Source: Streptomyces sp. CCM_MD2014 (GTDB lineage: Bacteria; Actinomycetota; Actinomycetes; Streptomycetales; Streptomycetaceae). Taken from it: a stretch of 64,000 bases of DNA. How positions within the stretch are numbered: position 1 is the stretch's first letter; every line of letters starts with the position of its first letter. The stretch is from contig NZ_CP009754.1 in assembly GCF_000772045.1 (NCBI RefSeq), forward strand, positions 1,922,001-1,986,000, given 5' to 3'. Below are positions 27,308-35,664 of the stretch, piece after piece. Under the pieces are notes generated by a model that did no database searches, had not been told where the DNA came from, and was given only the letters and a program-made list of their open reading frames with translations. A program made the position numbers and the translations under genes.

Positions 27308-27362
27308 CACTCGCCTCCGCCTCGAAACCTGCTTCGCATCCCGCGCCGCGCTCCCCGCGCGG

Positions 27363-27899
27363 TCACTCCACGCGTGCCTCCGCCGGGCGCTCCTGGTCCT
27401 CCTCGTCGGGCAGGTGGACGTCGTTGACCGTGATGTTGACCTCGACGACCTCCAGTCCGGAGATCCGCTCGACCGCGTCGATGACGTTCTCCCGGACGTC
27501 CCGGGCGAGGTCGGCGATGGGCACGCCGTACTCGACGACGAGGTCCAGGTCGATCGCGGTCTGCCGTTCGCCGACCTCGACCTTGACGCCGCGGCCCACG
27601 TTGGGCCGGCCGCCGGGCACCCGGTCGCGGACCGCGCCGATGGTGCGGGACAGGCCGCCGCCCATGTCGTACACACCGGGGATCTCGCGCGCCGCCATGC
27701 CCGCGATCTTGACCACCACGACGTCGGCGATGGACGTGCGGCCCCGGGTGGCGGCGGGTTCGGTGGCGCCGGCGGTGCCGCCGCTCACGGTCGTCGCGCC
27801 GCCCTGCGCGCCCCGGCCGGTGCCGCCGGCCGTGCCCGTCGTGCCGTTCTTCTTCTCGGACTTCGTCTCGATGGTGGCCGTCTGCGGTGCGGTCGTCAT
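27363..27899 (-). CDS. Asp23/Gls24 family envelope stress response protein
   Basis: A 178-residue protein. About 50 residues of Gly/Thr/Ala-rich linker precede the Asp23 domain: SIADVVVVKIAGMAAREIPGV, then VKVEVGERQTAIDLDLVV, and the final NVIDAVERISGLEVVEVNI strand-helix. Asp23 proteins assemble under the membrane and respond to cell-wall stress. It leads the four-gene operon of Asp23, small membrane protein, DUF6286 and AmaP-like genes, and is divergent from an ECF sigma gene. Confidence 0.9.
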   Translation of the reverse strand: MTTAPQTATIETKSEKKNGTTGTAGGTGRGAQGGATTVSGGTAGATEPAATRGRTSIADVVVVKIAGMAAREIPGVYDMGGGLSRTIGAVRDRVPGGRPNVGRGVKVEVGERQTAIDLDLVVEYGVPIADLARDVRENVIDAVERISGLEVVEVNITVNDVHLPDEEDQERPAEARVE

Positions 27900-27960
27900 G
27901 GTGTCCTCCGTCAGCCGTCGGTCGTTCGGTGTTCTGGAGGTTCGACACGGACGGCCGCCC

Positions 27961-28009
27961 GGCGTTACGCCACCGCGGGATTTTTTTCCGGGTGTGCTCG
28001 CCTAACGCC
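27961..28009. promoter_or_regulatory. Symmetric elements in the Asp23 / sigma divergent promoter
   Basis: GGCGTTA (27961-27967) and its complement TAACGCC (28003-28009) flank a T7 run (27981-27987), rare at this GC content. GGCGTTACGCC at 27961-27971 is itself palindromic. The layout suggests one factor controlling both operons. No clear ECF promoter could be fixed by eye. Confidence 0.5.
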
Positions 28010-28068
28010 GTGGGCAGCCGATGTGTCCCACGAGGGGAACGGTGTGAGTGAAGTGGAGAGGAGCGCGC

Positions 28069-28611
28069 GTGCCGGGTGACGACGGACTGCTCGCGGTGCG
28101 GGCCGCCGAGGGCGACGAGGACGCCTTCGAGGTGCTCGTGCGGCGGCACGCGCCGGGGCTGCTGCGGCTCGCGGCGAGCATGCTGGGCAGCCCCGCGGAG
28201 GCGGAGGACGCGGTGCAGGACGCCTTCGTCAGCGCCTGGCGCCGGCTCCCCGAGTTCCGCGGGCAGTCGGCGTTCGGCACCTGGATGCACCGCATCGTCG
28301 TCAACCGGTGCCTCAACATGCTGCGTTCGCGGCGTCCGGTGGCGGACCTCGACAGCGTGCCCGAGCCGCAGGCGCCGGACCACGCCGTCTCCCCCTCCCG
28401 GGCCGCCGAGTCGCACGCCGCCGCGGTGGCGCTGGGGCGGTCGCTGGCCGAGCTCTCCCCGGAGCAGCGGGTGTGCTGGGTGCTCAGGGAGCTGGAGGGC
28501 CAGTCGTACGAGACGATCGCGGAGACGGTCGGGATCAGCCCGGAGGCTGCCCGCGGCCGGGTGTTCCGTGCACGACGCTGCCTGACGGAGGCGATGACGG
28601 CATGGCGATGA
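28069..28611 (+). CDS. ECF-type RNA polymerase sigma factor
   Basis: A 180-residue sigma-70 family protein. Region 2 (about 17-85) includes EDAVQDAFVSAWRRLPEF and FGTWMHRIVVNRCLN. Region 4 (about 125-175) includes LSPEQRVCWVLRELEG and YETIAETVGISPEAARGRVFRAR. GTG 28069 is chosen because GGAGAGGAG lies 5 bases upstream; a GTG at 28048 would add seven residues. The next gene overlaps its stop and encodes a zinc-motif protein, the normal place of an anti-sigma factor. Confidence 0.92.
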   Translation: MPGDDGLLAVRAAEGDEDAFEVLVRRHAPGLLRLAASMLGSPAEAEDAVQDAFVSAWRRLPEFRGQSAFGTWMHRIVVNRCLNMLRSRRPVADLDSVPEPQAPDHAVSPSRAAESHAAAVALGRSLAELSPEQRVCWVLRELEGQSYETIAETVGISPEAARGRVFRARRCLTEAMTAWR

Positions 28612-29312
28612 ACAGCGACGCGGAACTGCCCGGGCCCGGCGCCGGACCCGGATCCGGCGGCGCGGAGGAGTCCGCCGACGACGAACGGCTGGCCTGCGGG
28701 CGGCTGCTCTCCGAGGTGTGGGAGGCCCGGGAGGGCGGCTCGGACGACCCGGACACGGACCGGGACCGGGCCCCGGACCGGGACCCGCACCTGCGCACCT
28801 GCCCGCACTGCGCGGCGGCCGTACGGCAACTGGACCTGCTCGGCGTCGCGGTGCGCGAGGCGGGCGGCGGCCGGGAGTCGGAGTGGGACGCGGGGGCGCT
28901 GACCGAACGGGTCATGGACGTCGTACGGCTGGAGCTGCGGCCCGGCCGGCCGCTGCCGCTCGGGGAGCGCGAGGAGGACCTGTGGGTGCGGGAGGCGATG
29001 GCCGCCAAGGCGTTGCGGGCCGCCGCCGAGACCGTGCCGGGGGTGCGGGCGGGCTCGTGCCGGATCCGTCCCGCCGAGTCCGGCGGCTCTCCCTCGCGGG
29101 GGCCCGTCCGGGTGCGGCTGGAGGTCGTCGTACCGCTCACGCCGCGGCTGCGCGACCTCGCGGAGGAGGTCCGGCGGCGGGTGCGCGGGGCGGCGGACGA
29201 CGCCCTGGGACTGCCGGTGGACCACGTGGACGTACACATCACCGACGTGACGGAACCGGCCGGGGCGGACCCGGACGACCCGGCCGGCACGGAAGAAGGG
29301 AACCAGCCGTGA
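28602..29312 (+). CDS. Zinc-motif (ZAS-like) protein fused to Asp23-like domain
   Basis: A 236-residue protein overlapping the sigma gene. Residues 32-70 hold C32, then H63-x3-C67-x2-C70 (HLRTCPHC), the signature of zinc-associated anti-sigma factors. Residues about 125-225 (LWVREAMAAKALRAAAETVPGV, then VRVRLEVVVPLTPRLRDLAEEV and VDHVDVHITDV) look like an Asp23 domain. There is no membrane helix. Fusion of the two would couple sigma control to the Asp23 network. Either ATG 28602 or 28608 may start it. Confidence 0.75.
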   Translation: MAMNSDAELPGPGAGPGSGGAEESADDERLACGRLLSEVWEAREGGSDDPDTDRDRAPDRDPHLRTCPHCAAAVRQLDLLGVAVREAGGGRESEWDAGALTERVMDVVRLELRPGRPLPLGEREEDLWVREAMAAKALRAAAETVPGVRAGSCRIRPAESGGSPSRGPVRVRLEVVVPLTPRLRDLAEEVRRRVRGAADDALGLPVDHVDVHITDVTEPAGADPDDPAGTEEGNQP

Positions 29313-29647
29313 CCGCTGCCGCCACCGGCCGTGACGCGCTCGCCGGCACCGTCGCACGGGTCGCCGCCGGCGTGCCGGGCGTCGCCTTCCTGCGGCCCGG
29401 CCTCGTGGACCTGTTCCGCTCCTCCGCGCGCACCGCACCGCAGGGGGCCGAGGGGCGGACGCCCGCGGGTGTGCGGGTGAGCCGGGCCTCCGGGGCGGGG
29501 CCGTGGGAGGTGGACGTGCAGATCGTCGTCCGCCGCGGCCACCACGCCCTGACCGTCGCCCGCGCGGTCCGCGACGCGGTGGGCGCCGCGCTGACCGAGT
29601 CGGCGCCCGGAGCGCAGGTGACGGTCACCGTGGCCAACGCGGTGTGA
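29309..29647 (+). CDS. Short Asp23-like protein
   Basis: A 112-residue protein, GTG start at 29309 overlapping the preceding stop (GTGA), RBS GGAAGAAGGG. The pattern VARVAAGVPGVAFLRPGL then WEVDVQIVVRRGHHALTVARAVRDAVGAAL resembles a compact Asp23/Gls24 domain. It is third in the sigma-led operon, giving four Asp23-like proteins in 5 kb. Specific role unknown. Confidence 0.7.
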   Translation: MTAAATGRDALAGTVARVAAGVPGVAFLRPGLVDLFRSSARTAPQGAEGRTPAGVRVSRASGAGPWEVDVQIVVRRGHHALTVARAVRDAVGAALTESAPGAQVTVTVANAV

Positions 29648-29716
29648 GTGACCGGCGCGGTGCGGGAGTGGGCCGGCGCCGCGTGAGGGTGGCCGTTCGT
29701 GTCCCGTTCGGCGGGG

Positions 29717-32700
29717 TCAGCAGGTGGGGCGGTAGGGCAGGTGGGGCAGCAGTTCGCTCCAGCGGGCGGGGGTGAGGTCGCCGCCGGTGCGGGTGCAGAC
29801 GCGGCTGAGCGCGCGGTCCGTGTCCAGGGTCCAGATTCTGGCGGTGAGGTCGTTGCCCACCGAGGCCAGGGTGTCGCCGTCCGGCGCGAAGGCGACCGAC
29901 GTGACGGTGTCCAGGTGGCCGGTGAGCGCGGTGCCGAAGGCGTCGGCACGGGCGGGGTCGGCCACGTTCCACAGCCGTACCGCGTGGTCCTCGCCGCCGG
30001 TGGCGAGGGTGCGGCCGTCCGGGGAGTAGGCGACGGAGGTGACACCGCCACGGTGGCCGGTCAGCTCGCCTCCCAGGGGGCGGGCCCGGCCGGGGTCGGT
30101 GACGTCCCAGAGCCGTACCGTGCGGTCCCGGCCGCCGGTGGCGAGGACGTGGCCCTCGGGGGCGAAGGCCACCGCGTTGACCCAGTCCCCGTGGGCGGTG
30201 ATGGGCTCGCCGACGGGCCGGGGCCGGTCGCGGTCGCCCACGTCCCACAGCCGGGCCGTCTTGTCCTGGCTGCCGGTGGCGAGGGTGTGCCCGTCCGGGG
30301 AGAAGGCCACGGCGCCGACCCAGTCGGTGTGGCCGGTCAGGGGCGTGCCCACGGGGCGCACGTGGTCCGGGTCGCGCACGTCCCACAGGCGGACCCGCTC
30401 GTCGACGCCGCCGGTGGCGAGGGTGCGGCCGTCCGGGGAGAAGGCGACGGCGAGGACGCCGCCCGGGTGGGCGTCCGGGACGGTGGCCGCGGGGACGGGC
30501 CGGGCCGGGTCGGAGACGTCCCACAGCCGCAGGGTGCCGTCCTCGTCGCCGGACGCGACGGTGCGGCCGCCGGGCGCGAAGACCGTGGTCAGGACGGGGG
30601 CCTCGTGGCCGGCGAGAGGGCGGGGCAGCGGGCGTGGCGGCCCCGGCCGGCGGACGTCCCAGAGCCGGACCAGGGCGTCGTCGGTGCTGGCGGCGGCGAG
30701 CAGTCGGCCTCGGGGGTCGTACGCCACGGAGGTGAGCGGGTTGGTGAAGTCGGTCAGGACGCCGTCCGGCAGGTGCCACAGGCGGACGCTGTGGTCGGCG
30801 CCGGTGGTGGCGAGGGTGCGGCCGTCCGGGCCGTAGGCCAGGTCCCACAGACCCTCGGTGTGCCCGGTCAGGGGCTCGCCGATGCGGTGCGGGTAGGCGG
30901 GGTCGGCCACGTTCCACAGGATGACCGTGTCGTCCTGTGCGGCGCTGGCCAGGGTGTGGCCGTCCGGGCTGAACTCCACGGACCACACGGCGGCGGTGTG
31001 CGCGGTCAGCGGTTCGCCCAGGGCGCGCAGGTCCCCCGTCCCCCGCACCTCCCACAGGCGGACCGTGTCGTCGTAGCCGGCGGTGGCGAGGGTGTCGCCG
31101 TCCGGGGAGAACGCCACCGACCAGACCGCCGCGCCGTGCGCGTGCCGGGGTTCGCCGAGCGGGGCGGGCCCGTCGGCGCCGTCCGGGCGCCACAGCCGTA
31201 CGGTTCCGGTGTGCCCGGCCGTGGCCAGGGTGCGGCCGTCCGGGGAGAAGGCGACGTCGCGGACGCTGCGGGCGTCGGCGCGGGCCGGTGCGCCGACCGG
31301 TGCGGGCCGGGCCGGGTCGCCCAGGTCCCACAGGCGCAGGGTGCCGTCGTCGCCGACGGTGGCGAGCGTGCGGCCGTCGGGGGCGAAGGCGACGGAGGTG
31401 ACGGACTTGCCCGCGTGGCTGACCAGGGGCTCGCCCAGGGGCCGGGGCCGGCCGCGGTCCCGGGTGTCCCACAGCCGGATGCCGCCGTCGTGCCCGGCCG
31501 CCACCAGCACGGTGCCGTCCGGGGAGTACGCCACCGCGCCCACCGGCCCCCCGGCGATCCGCAGCGGCTTCCCGAGCCGCCGACCGGATCCGGCCGTGTC
31601 CCACAGCCGTACGGTGCCGTCGTGGCCGCCGCTGACGAGGGTGCGGCCGTCCGGGGCGAAGGCCACGGCGCTGCCGATGTCGTCGTGTCCGGGCAGCCGG
31701 GTGGAGAGCACCCGGCCCGCGTCCGTGGTGAGCGCGGTGCGCAGTTCGGGGGTGGTGCGCATGCCGAGCGCGGCGACGTCGAGCCGGGCGGAGAGGGCGG
31801 CGTTGGTCTCCCGCAGCCGGTCGGCCTCGGCGGTGATCCGGCCGAAGACGGCGTCGTCCCGCTCGGACTGGGCGGCGGCCCGTGCCCGGAGCGCGACGAC
31901 GGCGGTGCCCGACGCGACGACGACCAGCAGGGCGAGGACGGCCGACAGCCCGCGCCGCAGCCACACCGCGCGACGCCGCCGGTGGATCGACGCGGCCAGG
32001 AACTCGCGCTCCGGCGGGGTCAGTTCCCCGGGCGCCGGTCCCCCGCTCGCGTGGTCGTGGCCGAGATCGCGGCCGAAGGCCTCCCGGGCGGCGGCCAGCC
32101 GTGAGCCCGCGTAGAGCGCGGCGTTCTCCCGGCCGAGGGCCTGCCAGGTGCGGGCGGCCTCGGAGAGCGCGCGGTGGACGCGGAGCCGGTCGCGTTCGGC
32201 GTCGATCCAGCCGCGCAGTCGCGGCCACGCGGTGATGAGGGCCTCGTGGGCGAGTTCGACGGTGCCGTCGTCGAGGGTGAGCAGCCGGGCGGCGACGAGC
32301 CGGTCGAGCACGGCGCGGGTGCCGTCGGCGTCGCCGAGGTCGAGTTCCGCGTGCTCGGCGGGGCGCCGGGTGTCGGGGGTGCCGTCGCCCGGGGCGACCA
32401 GCCGCAGCAGGATCCGCCGGGCCAGGTCGGCCTGGGGCGCGGTCAGTTCGCCGTACACCTCCTCGGCGGTGCGGACGACGGCGCCGCGCAGTCCCCCGGC
32501 GGCCTCGTATCCGGTGACGGTCAGGGCGCGGCCGGTGCGGTGCCGCCACGTCTCCAGCAACGCGTGCGACATCAGCGGGAGTCCGCCGGGCGCGTCCACG
32601 ACCTCGTCGACCAGGCGTGCGGTCAGGGCGCGTTCGACGACCAGTGAGGCCGCGGCGGCCGGGCGGACGACGGCCTCCCGCAGCTCCTCCCGGCTCATCG

Positions 32701-33532
32701 GGCCGGCCAGCAGGGTCGCGTCCTGCAACGCGGCGGTGAGGCCCGGGTGTTCGGCGCAGCGCCCGAGGAAGTCGGCGCGTACGGCGACCACCACGCGCAG
32801 CCGGCTGTCGGCTGCGGTGGCGGTGAGGAGGCGGTCGATGAAGGCGTTCCGTTCGGCCGGGTCGGCGCAGAGGGTGTACAGCTCCTCGAACTGGTCGACG
32901 AGCAGCCAGGTGTCCGCGTCCGTGTCCGGCACGGGGTCCAGACGGCCCGCGTGGGTGGTCATCGGTGCGGCGCCGGGCGTGAGGATGCGTACGGCCGCCG
33001 GCGCGGCGGGAGCGTCGGCGCCCGCGTCCGGGGCGGGCGTGCGCAGGCGCGGGATCAGGCCGGCCCGCAGCAGGGAGGACTTGCCGCTGCCCGAGGGGCC
33101 GAAGACGGCGGTGAAACGGTGCCCGCGGGTCAGTGACTCCAGTCGGTCGACCAGCCGGTCGCGGCCGAAGAACAGGGCGGCGTCGTCCGGTTCGTAGCGG
33201 GTCAGGCCCCGGTAGGGCGGGCGGGTCTCCTCGGCGGCGGCGGCGAGTGCGGCGGCCTCCGCGCTCGCCGTCCGCCAGCGCCGCTCCCACTCCGCCGGGT
33301 CGCCGCCGCAGACGTCCACGTAGGCGAGGGTCACCGCGAGGGTGGGCAGCTGCCGTCCGGCCGCCGCCTGCGACAGGGCCGTCACCGAGAACGGGACCTT
33401 GTCCGCCATCGTCCGGTACGTCGGGCGCCCCACCGACTCCCTCAGGGCACGGAGTTCGGCGGCGAACCGCTGCACCGGTCCGGCCGCGGGGTCCAGCCGT
33501 CGCTCCCGGCGCCCCGCTCCGTTTCCGCCCAC
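29717..33532 (-). CDS. HTH - nSTAND1 ATPase - transmembrane - WD40 repeat protein
   Basis: A 1271-residue signalling NTPase. A Cro/XRE-like HTH is at about 18-75 (ALRESVGRPTYRTMADKV, then VTALSQAAAGRQLP). FFGRDRLVDRL and Walker A GPSGSGKSS (145-153) start an nSTAND1-type domain. One membrane helix lies near 515-545. The C-terminal half has 14 WD40 repeats, enough for two seven-bladed propellers. The GTG at 33532 is a reasoned choice; upstream in-frame codons exist. Such proteins may sense ligands through the propeller, but no partner is visible here. Confidence 0.88.
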   Translation of the reverse strand: MGGNGAGRRERRLDPAAGPVQRFAAELRALRESVGRPTYRTMADKVPFSVTALSQAAAGRQLPTLAVTLAYVDVCGGDPAEWERRWRTASAEAAALAAAAEETRPPYRGLTRYEPDDAALFFGRDRLVDRLESLTRGHRFTAVFGPSGSGKSSLLRAGLIPRLRTPAPDAGADAPAAPAAVRILTPGAAPMTTHAGRLDPVPDTDADTWLLVDQFEELYTLCADPAERNAFIDRLLTATAADSRLRVVVAVRADFLGRCAEHPGLTAALQDATLLAGPMSREELREAVVRPAAAASLVVERALTARLVDEVVDAPGGLPLMSHALLETWRHRTGRALTVTGYEAAGGLRGAVVRTAEEVYGELTAPQADLARRILLRLVAPGDGTPDTRRPAEHAELDLGDADGTRAVLDRLVAARLLTLDDGTVELAHEALITAWPRLRGWIDAERDRLRVHRALSEAARTWQALGRENAALYAGSRLAAAREAFGRDLGHDHASGGPAPGELTPPEREFLAASIHRRRRAVWLRRGLSAVLALLVVVASGTAVVALRARAAAQSERDDAVFGRITAEADRLRETNAALSARLDVAALGMRTTPELRTALTTDAGRVLSTRLPGHDDIGSAVAFAPDGRTLVSGGHDGTVRLWDTAGSGRRLGKPLRIAGGPVGAVAYSPDGTVLVAAGHDGGIRLWDTRDRGRPRPLGEPLVSHAGKSVTSVAFAPDGRTLATVGDDGTLRLWDLGDPARPAPVGAPARADARSVRDVAFSPDGRTLATAGHTGTVRLWRPDGADGPAPLGEPRHAHGAAVWSVAFSPDGDTLATAGYDDTVRLWEVRGTGDLRALGEPLTAHTAAVWSVEFSPDGHTLASAAQDDTVILWNVADPAYPHRIGEPLTGHTEGLWDLAYGPDGRTLATTGADHSVRLWHLPDGVLTDFTNPLTSVAYDPRGRLLAAASTDDALVRLWDVRRPGPPRPLPRPLAGHEAPVLTTVFAPGGRTVASGDEDGTLRLWDVSDPARPVPAATVPDAHPGGVLAVAFSPDGRTLATGGVDERVRLWDVRDPDHVRPVGTPLTGHTDWVGAVAFSPDGHTLATGSQDKTARLWDVGDRDRPRPVGEPITAHGDWVNAVAFAPEGHVLATGGRDRTVRLWDVTDPGRARPLGGELTGHRGGVTSVAYSPDGRTLATGGEDHAVRLWNVADPARADAFGTALTGHLDTVTSVAFAPDGDTLASVGNDLTARIWTLDTDRALSRVCTRTGGDLTPARWSELLPHLPYRPTC

Positions 33533-33856
33533 GTGTGCCCCGCCCCGCCGTCGCTCTCGGTCCCCGCCCGGACGCCCACGGTAGGGAGGCGCGGGAGCGG
33601 GCGGCAAGCTCGGGGCTGCTCATCGGGGCGTGGCGCACGGGGAGTTCACGGCGCCTTCACGCGAGGTCCGCAGCTTCCGGCCGGCTCCGCGGCGGATTCC
33701 GCATTGTTCAGTGCCGGGCGCGGGCTGCTGAACAACGGTGCGCGGCGGTGGAATCGGTGTCCGGGGGAGTGCGGGGCGGCACGACCGGCTCCGTCGCGGT
33801 CGCGCCACCCCGCACCCGTTCCCCCTGCCCGCGAAGCACGTGAAGGAAGTGATCCG
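33533..33856. other. Divergent promoter region with an 8-bp inverted repeat
   Basis: No gene in this 324-bp stretch. TTGTTCAG (33704-33711) and CTGAACAA (33728-33735) form a perfect inverted repeat with a 16-base GC-rich spacer, suitable for a dimeric regulator or a hairpin. The XRE-like N-terminus of the neighbouring nSTAND protein makes self-regulation conceivable. Confidence 0.55.
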
Positions 33857-34243
33857 ATGACCACCGAGGCGACCCGTCGGCCGCGGAGCGTGACGCTGGC
33901 GGTGGTGCTGGTGATGCTGGGAGCACTGACGGCGGCGACCACGGCGACCGGCCCGCAGGGGCCGGCCACGCTGGTGCTCCTGCTGCTGGCGGTCTGCTTC
34001 TGGTTCGCGGTCCGGGCGGGCCGCGGCCGGCGCACCGCCCGGACCGCGACGAGCGGTCTGACCGCGGTGCTCTTCGTCGTCGCCACGCCGTTCGCCCTCG
34101 ACGATCCGCTGTACGGCGGCACCACGCTGTTCCTGGCCGCACTGCTGGCCGTCCCGGGCGTGGTCCTGCTGTACCGGCCGGCCGCCGAGGCGTACGTACG
34201 GGCCCGCAGCGGGGAGGAGATCGACGAGGAGTCCGCGGTATGA
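33857..34243 (+). CDS. Small multi-pass membrane protein, unknown function
   Basis: A 128-residue protein, ATG with GAAGGAAG upstream. Four hydrophobic stretches: SVTLAVVLVMLGALTAATT, TLVLLLLAVCFWFAV, LTAVLFVVATPFAL and LFLAALLAVPGVVLLY. The C-terminus is acidic (GEEIDEESAV). No family recognised. It overlaps the next gene by 4 bases, so the two probably work together. Confidence 0.75.
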   Translation: MTTEATRRPRSVTLAVVLVMLGALTAATTATGPQGPATLVLLLLAVCFWFAVRAGRGRRTARTATSGLTAVLFVVATPFALDDPLYGGTTLFLAALLAVPGVVLLYRPAAEAYVRARSGEEIDEESAV

Positions 34244-35601
34244 CCGGGCCGCGCGAGCCCGATCCGCTCGCCGTGGCCGTGGGCAACGCCTCGCTGCTGG
34301 GGGCGGGTTACCTGCTGCTGGGCCGCCGGGCCCTGTTCTGGGCCGCCGCGGTGGTCACGGCCTCGCTGCTGTGGCTGACGTACGCCACCGCCGAGACCTG
34401 GTGCGAACTGCTGGTGGTGCTGTGGTGGGCGGCGGTCGTCGCGCACGGCCGGTGGCTGGCGCGGCGGCACCCGGCGGCGGCGCCGCGGCGCGGACAGCGG
34501 GTGCTCGCCCTCGCCCTCACCGTGCCGGTGCTCGCGGCCGCGGGGTGGGTGCGGTACGACGCGTACGGGATCGAGGACCGCGTCACCGACGCCCGCGCGG
34601 ACGGGAGTTGCCGGGCCGCGGTGGACGCCCAGGAGAAGGCGGGGTTCCGGCACCGGCTGGTCGCCGCGCCGGTGGCCGCCCGGGGCGACACGGTGGTGGA
34701 GGCGTGCGAGCGCCTGGACGCGGCGGCGGGCTATCTGAGCGGCGGGCTGACCGGCGACCTGGACATGCTGGAGGCCGCCTTCGAGCGGCTCGGCGCGGTG
34801 CTCGGCGAGCCCGGCAACGAGCGGACGGTCGAGGCGACCCTGGACCGCTACCTCGGGCGGCTGCCCACCGACGACGGCTGCCGGAACGTACGCATCGCGG
34901 ACTGGCTGCGCGACCGGAGGACCGGCCCGAAGGACCTGACCGGCCCCGCCTCGGCCACCGCGGCCCGGATCGCCCCGGGGGCACTCGCGGAGTGCGGTGA
35001 CGCCCTGATGACCGACGAGGAGTGGGCCGACGCCCGGGAGGTCTACCAGCGGCTGCTCGACGAGCATCCGGGTGCCGGCCGGGCGGACGACGCCCGCGAG
35101 GGGATCAGGAAGGCGGGGCTGGCGCTCGAACTGATCCAGGTCCGGAATCTGCTCGACGAGGCGGACGGCATGGACTCCGGATACTGCCGGAACCCGGCGA
35201 AGTACTCGGCGGCCCCCGCCTACCGCAAGGGCCGGAGCGGTGCCGTCTTCGTCGGCCACACCGGATACACGGACAAGCTGCCGGAGGAGTGGCGGTCCGA
35301 CACGCCCGATGCCGCGCTGGTGGTGTGCGCGGACGAGACGCAGGCGGGGGACGTCGTCGAGACCTGCCGGTACCGGGACCACAAGGGCCGCATCGGCAGT
35401 GTCCGGTTCAACAAACTGGCGGTCCGGGTGAAGGCCTACGCGCTGCGGACCGGGAAGCTCGTGACCGACCGCACGGTGCAGATCGGCGGCGAGAGCTGCC
35501 CCGCCACCCTCGGGTACTTCGGCTCGCTGCCGTCCCGGATGGCCGTCACGCCCTCGGACGCGGACGTGCGCGACGCCTTCGGGCCGGTGGTCGGGCGCTG
35601 A
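34240..35601 (+). CDS. Membrane protein with TPR-like extracytoplasmic region
   Basis: A 453-residue protein. Residues 15-100 contain about four hydrophobic helices (LLGAGYLLLGRRALFWAAAV, LLWLTYATAETWCELLVVLW, LALALTVPVLAAAGWV). The remainder is soluble; DEEWADAREVYQRLLDEHPG is a recognisable TPR-like helix pair. Several Cys (SCRA, EACE, GCRN, ECGD, YCRN, ETCR, ESCP) could form disulfides outside the membrane. No named family. ATGA-coupled to the small membrane protein upstream. Confidence 0.7.
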   Translation: MTGPREPDPLAVAVGNASLLGAGYLLLGRRALFWAAAVVTASLLWLTYATAETWCELLVVLWWAAVVAHGRWLARRHPAAAPRRGQRVLALALTVPVLAAAGWVRYDAYGIEDRVTDARADGSCRAAVDAQEKAGFRHRLVAAPVAARGDTVVEACERLDAAAGYLSGGLTGDLDMLEAAFERLGAVLGEPGNERTVEATLDRYLGRLPTDDGCRNVRIADWLRDRRTGPKDLTGPASATAARIAPGALAECGDALMTDEEWADAREVYQRLLDEHPGAGRADDAREGIRKAGLALELIQVRNLLDEADGMDSGYCRNPAKYSAAPAYRKGRSGAVFVGHTGYTDKLPEEWRSDTPDAALVVCADETQAGDVVETCRYRDHKGRIGSVRFNKLAVRVKAYALRTGKLVTDRTVQIGGESCPATLGYFGSLPSRMAVTPSDADVRDAFGPVVGR

Positions 35602-35664
35602 CCGGACGCCGTTGGCCGCCGCACCGGGGGTTGCCGGGGCGCCGGCGGGGCACCCGGGGGCACT

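Noticed and set aside
26076..28079. 667-codon open frame antisense to the Asp23 operon
   Set aside because: Overlaps four supported genes and is Arg/Gly/Ala low complexity.
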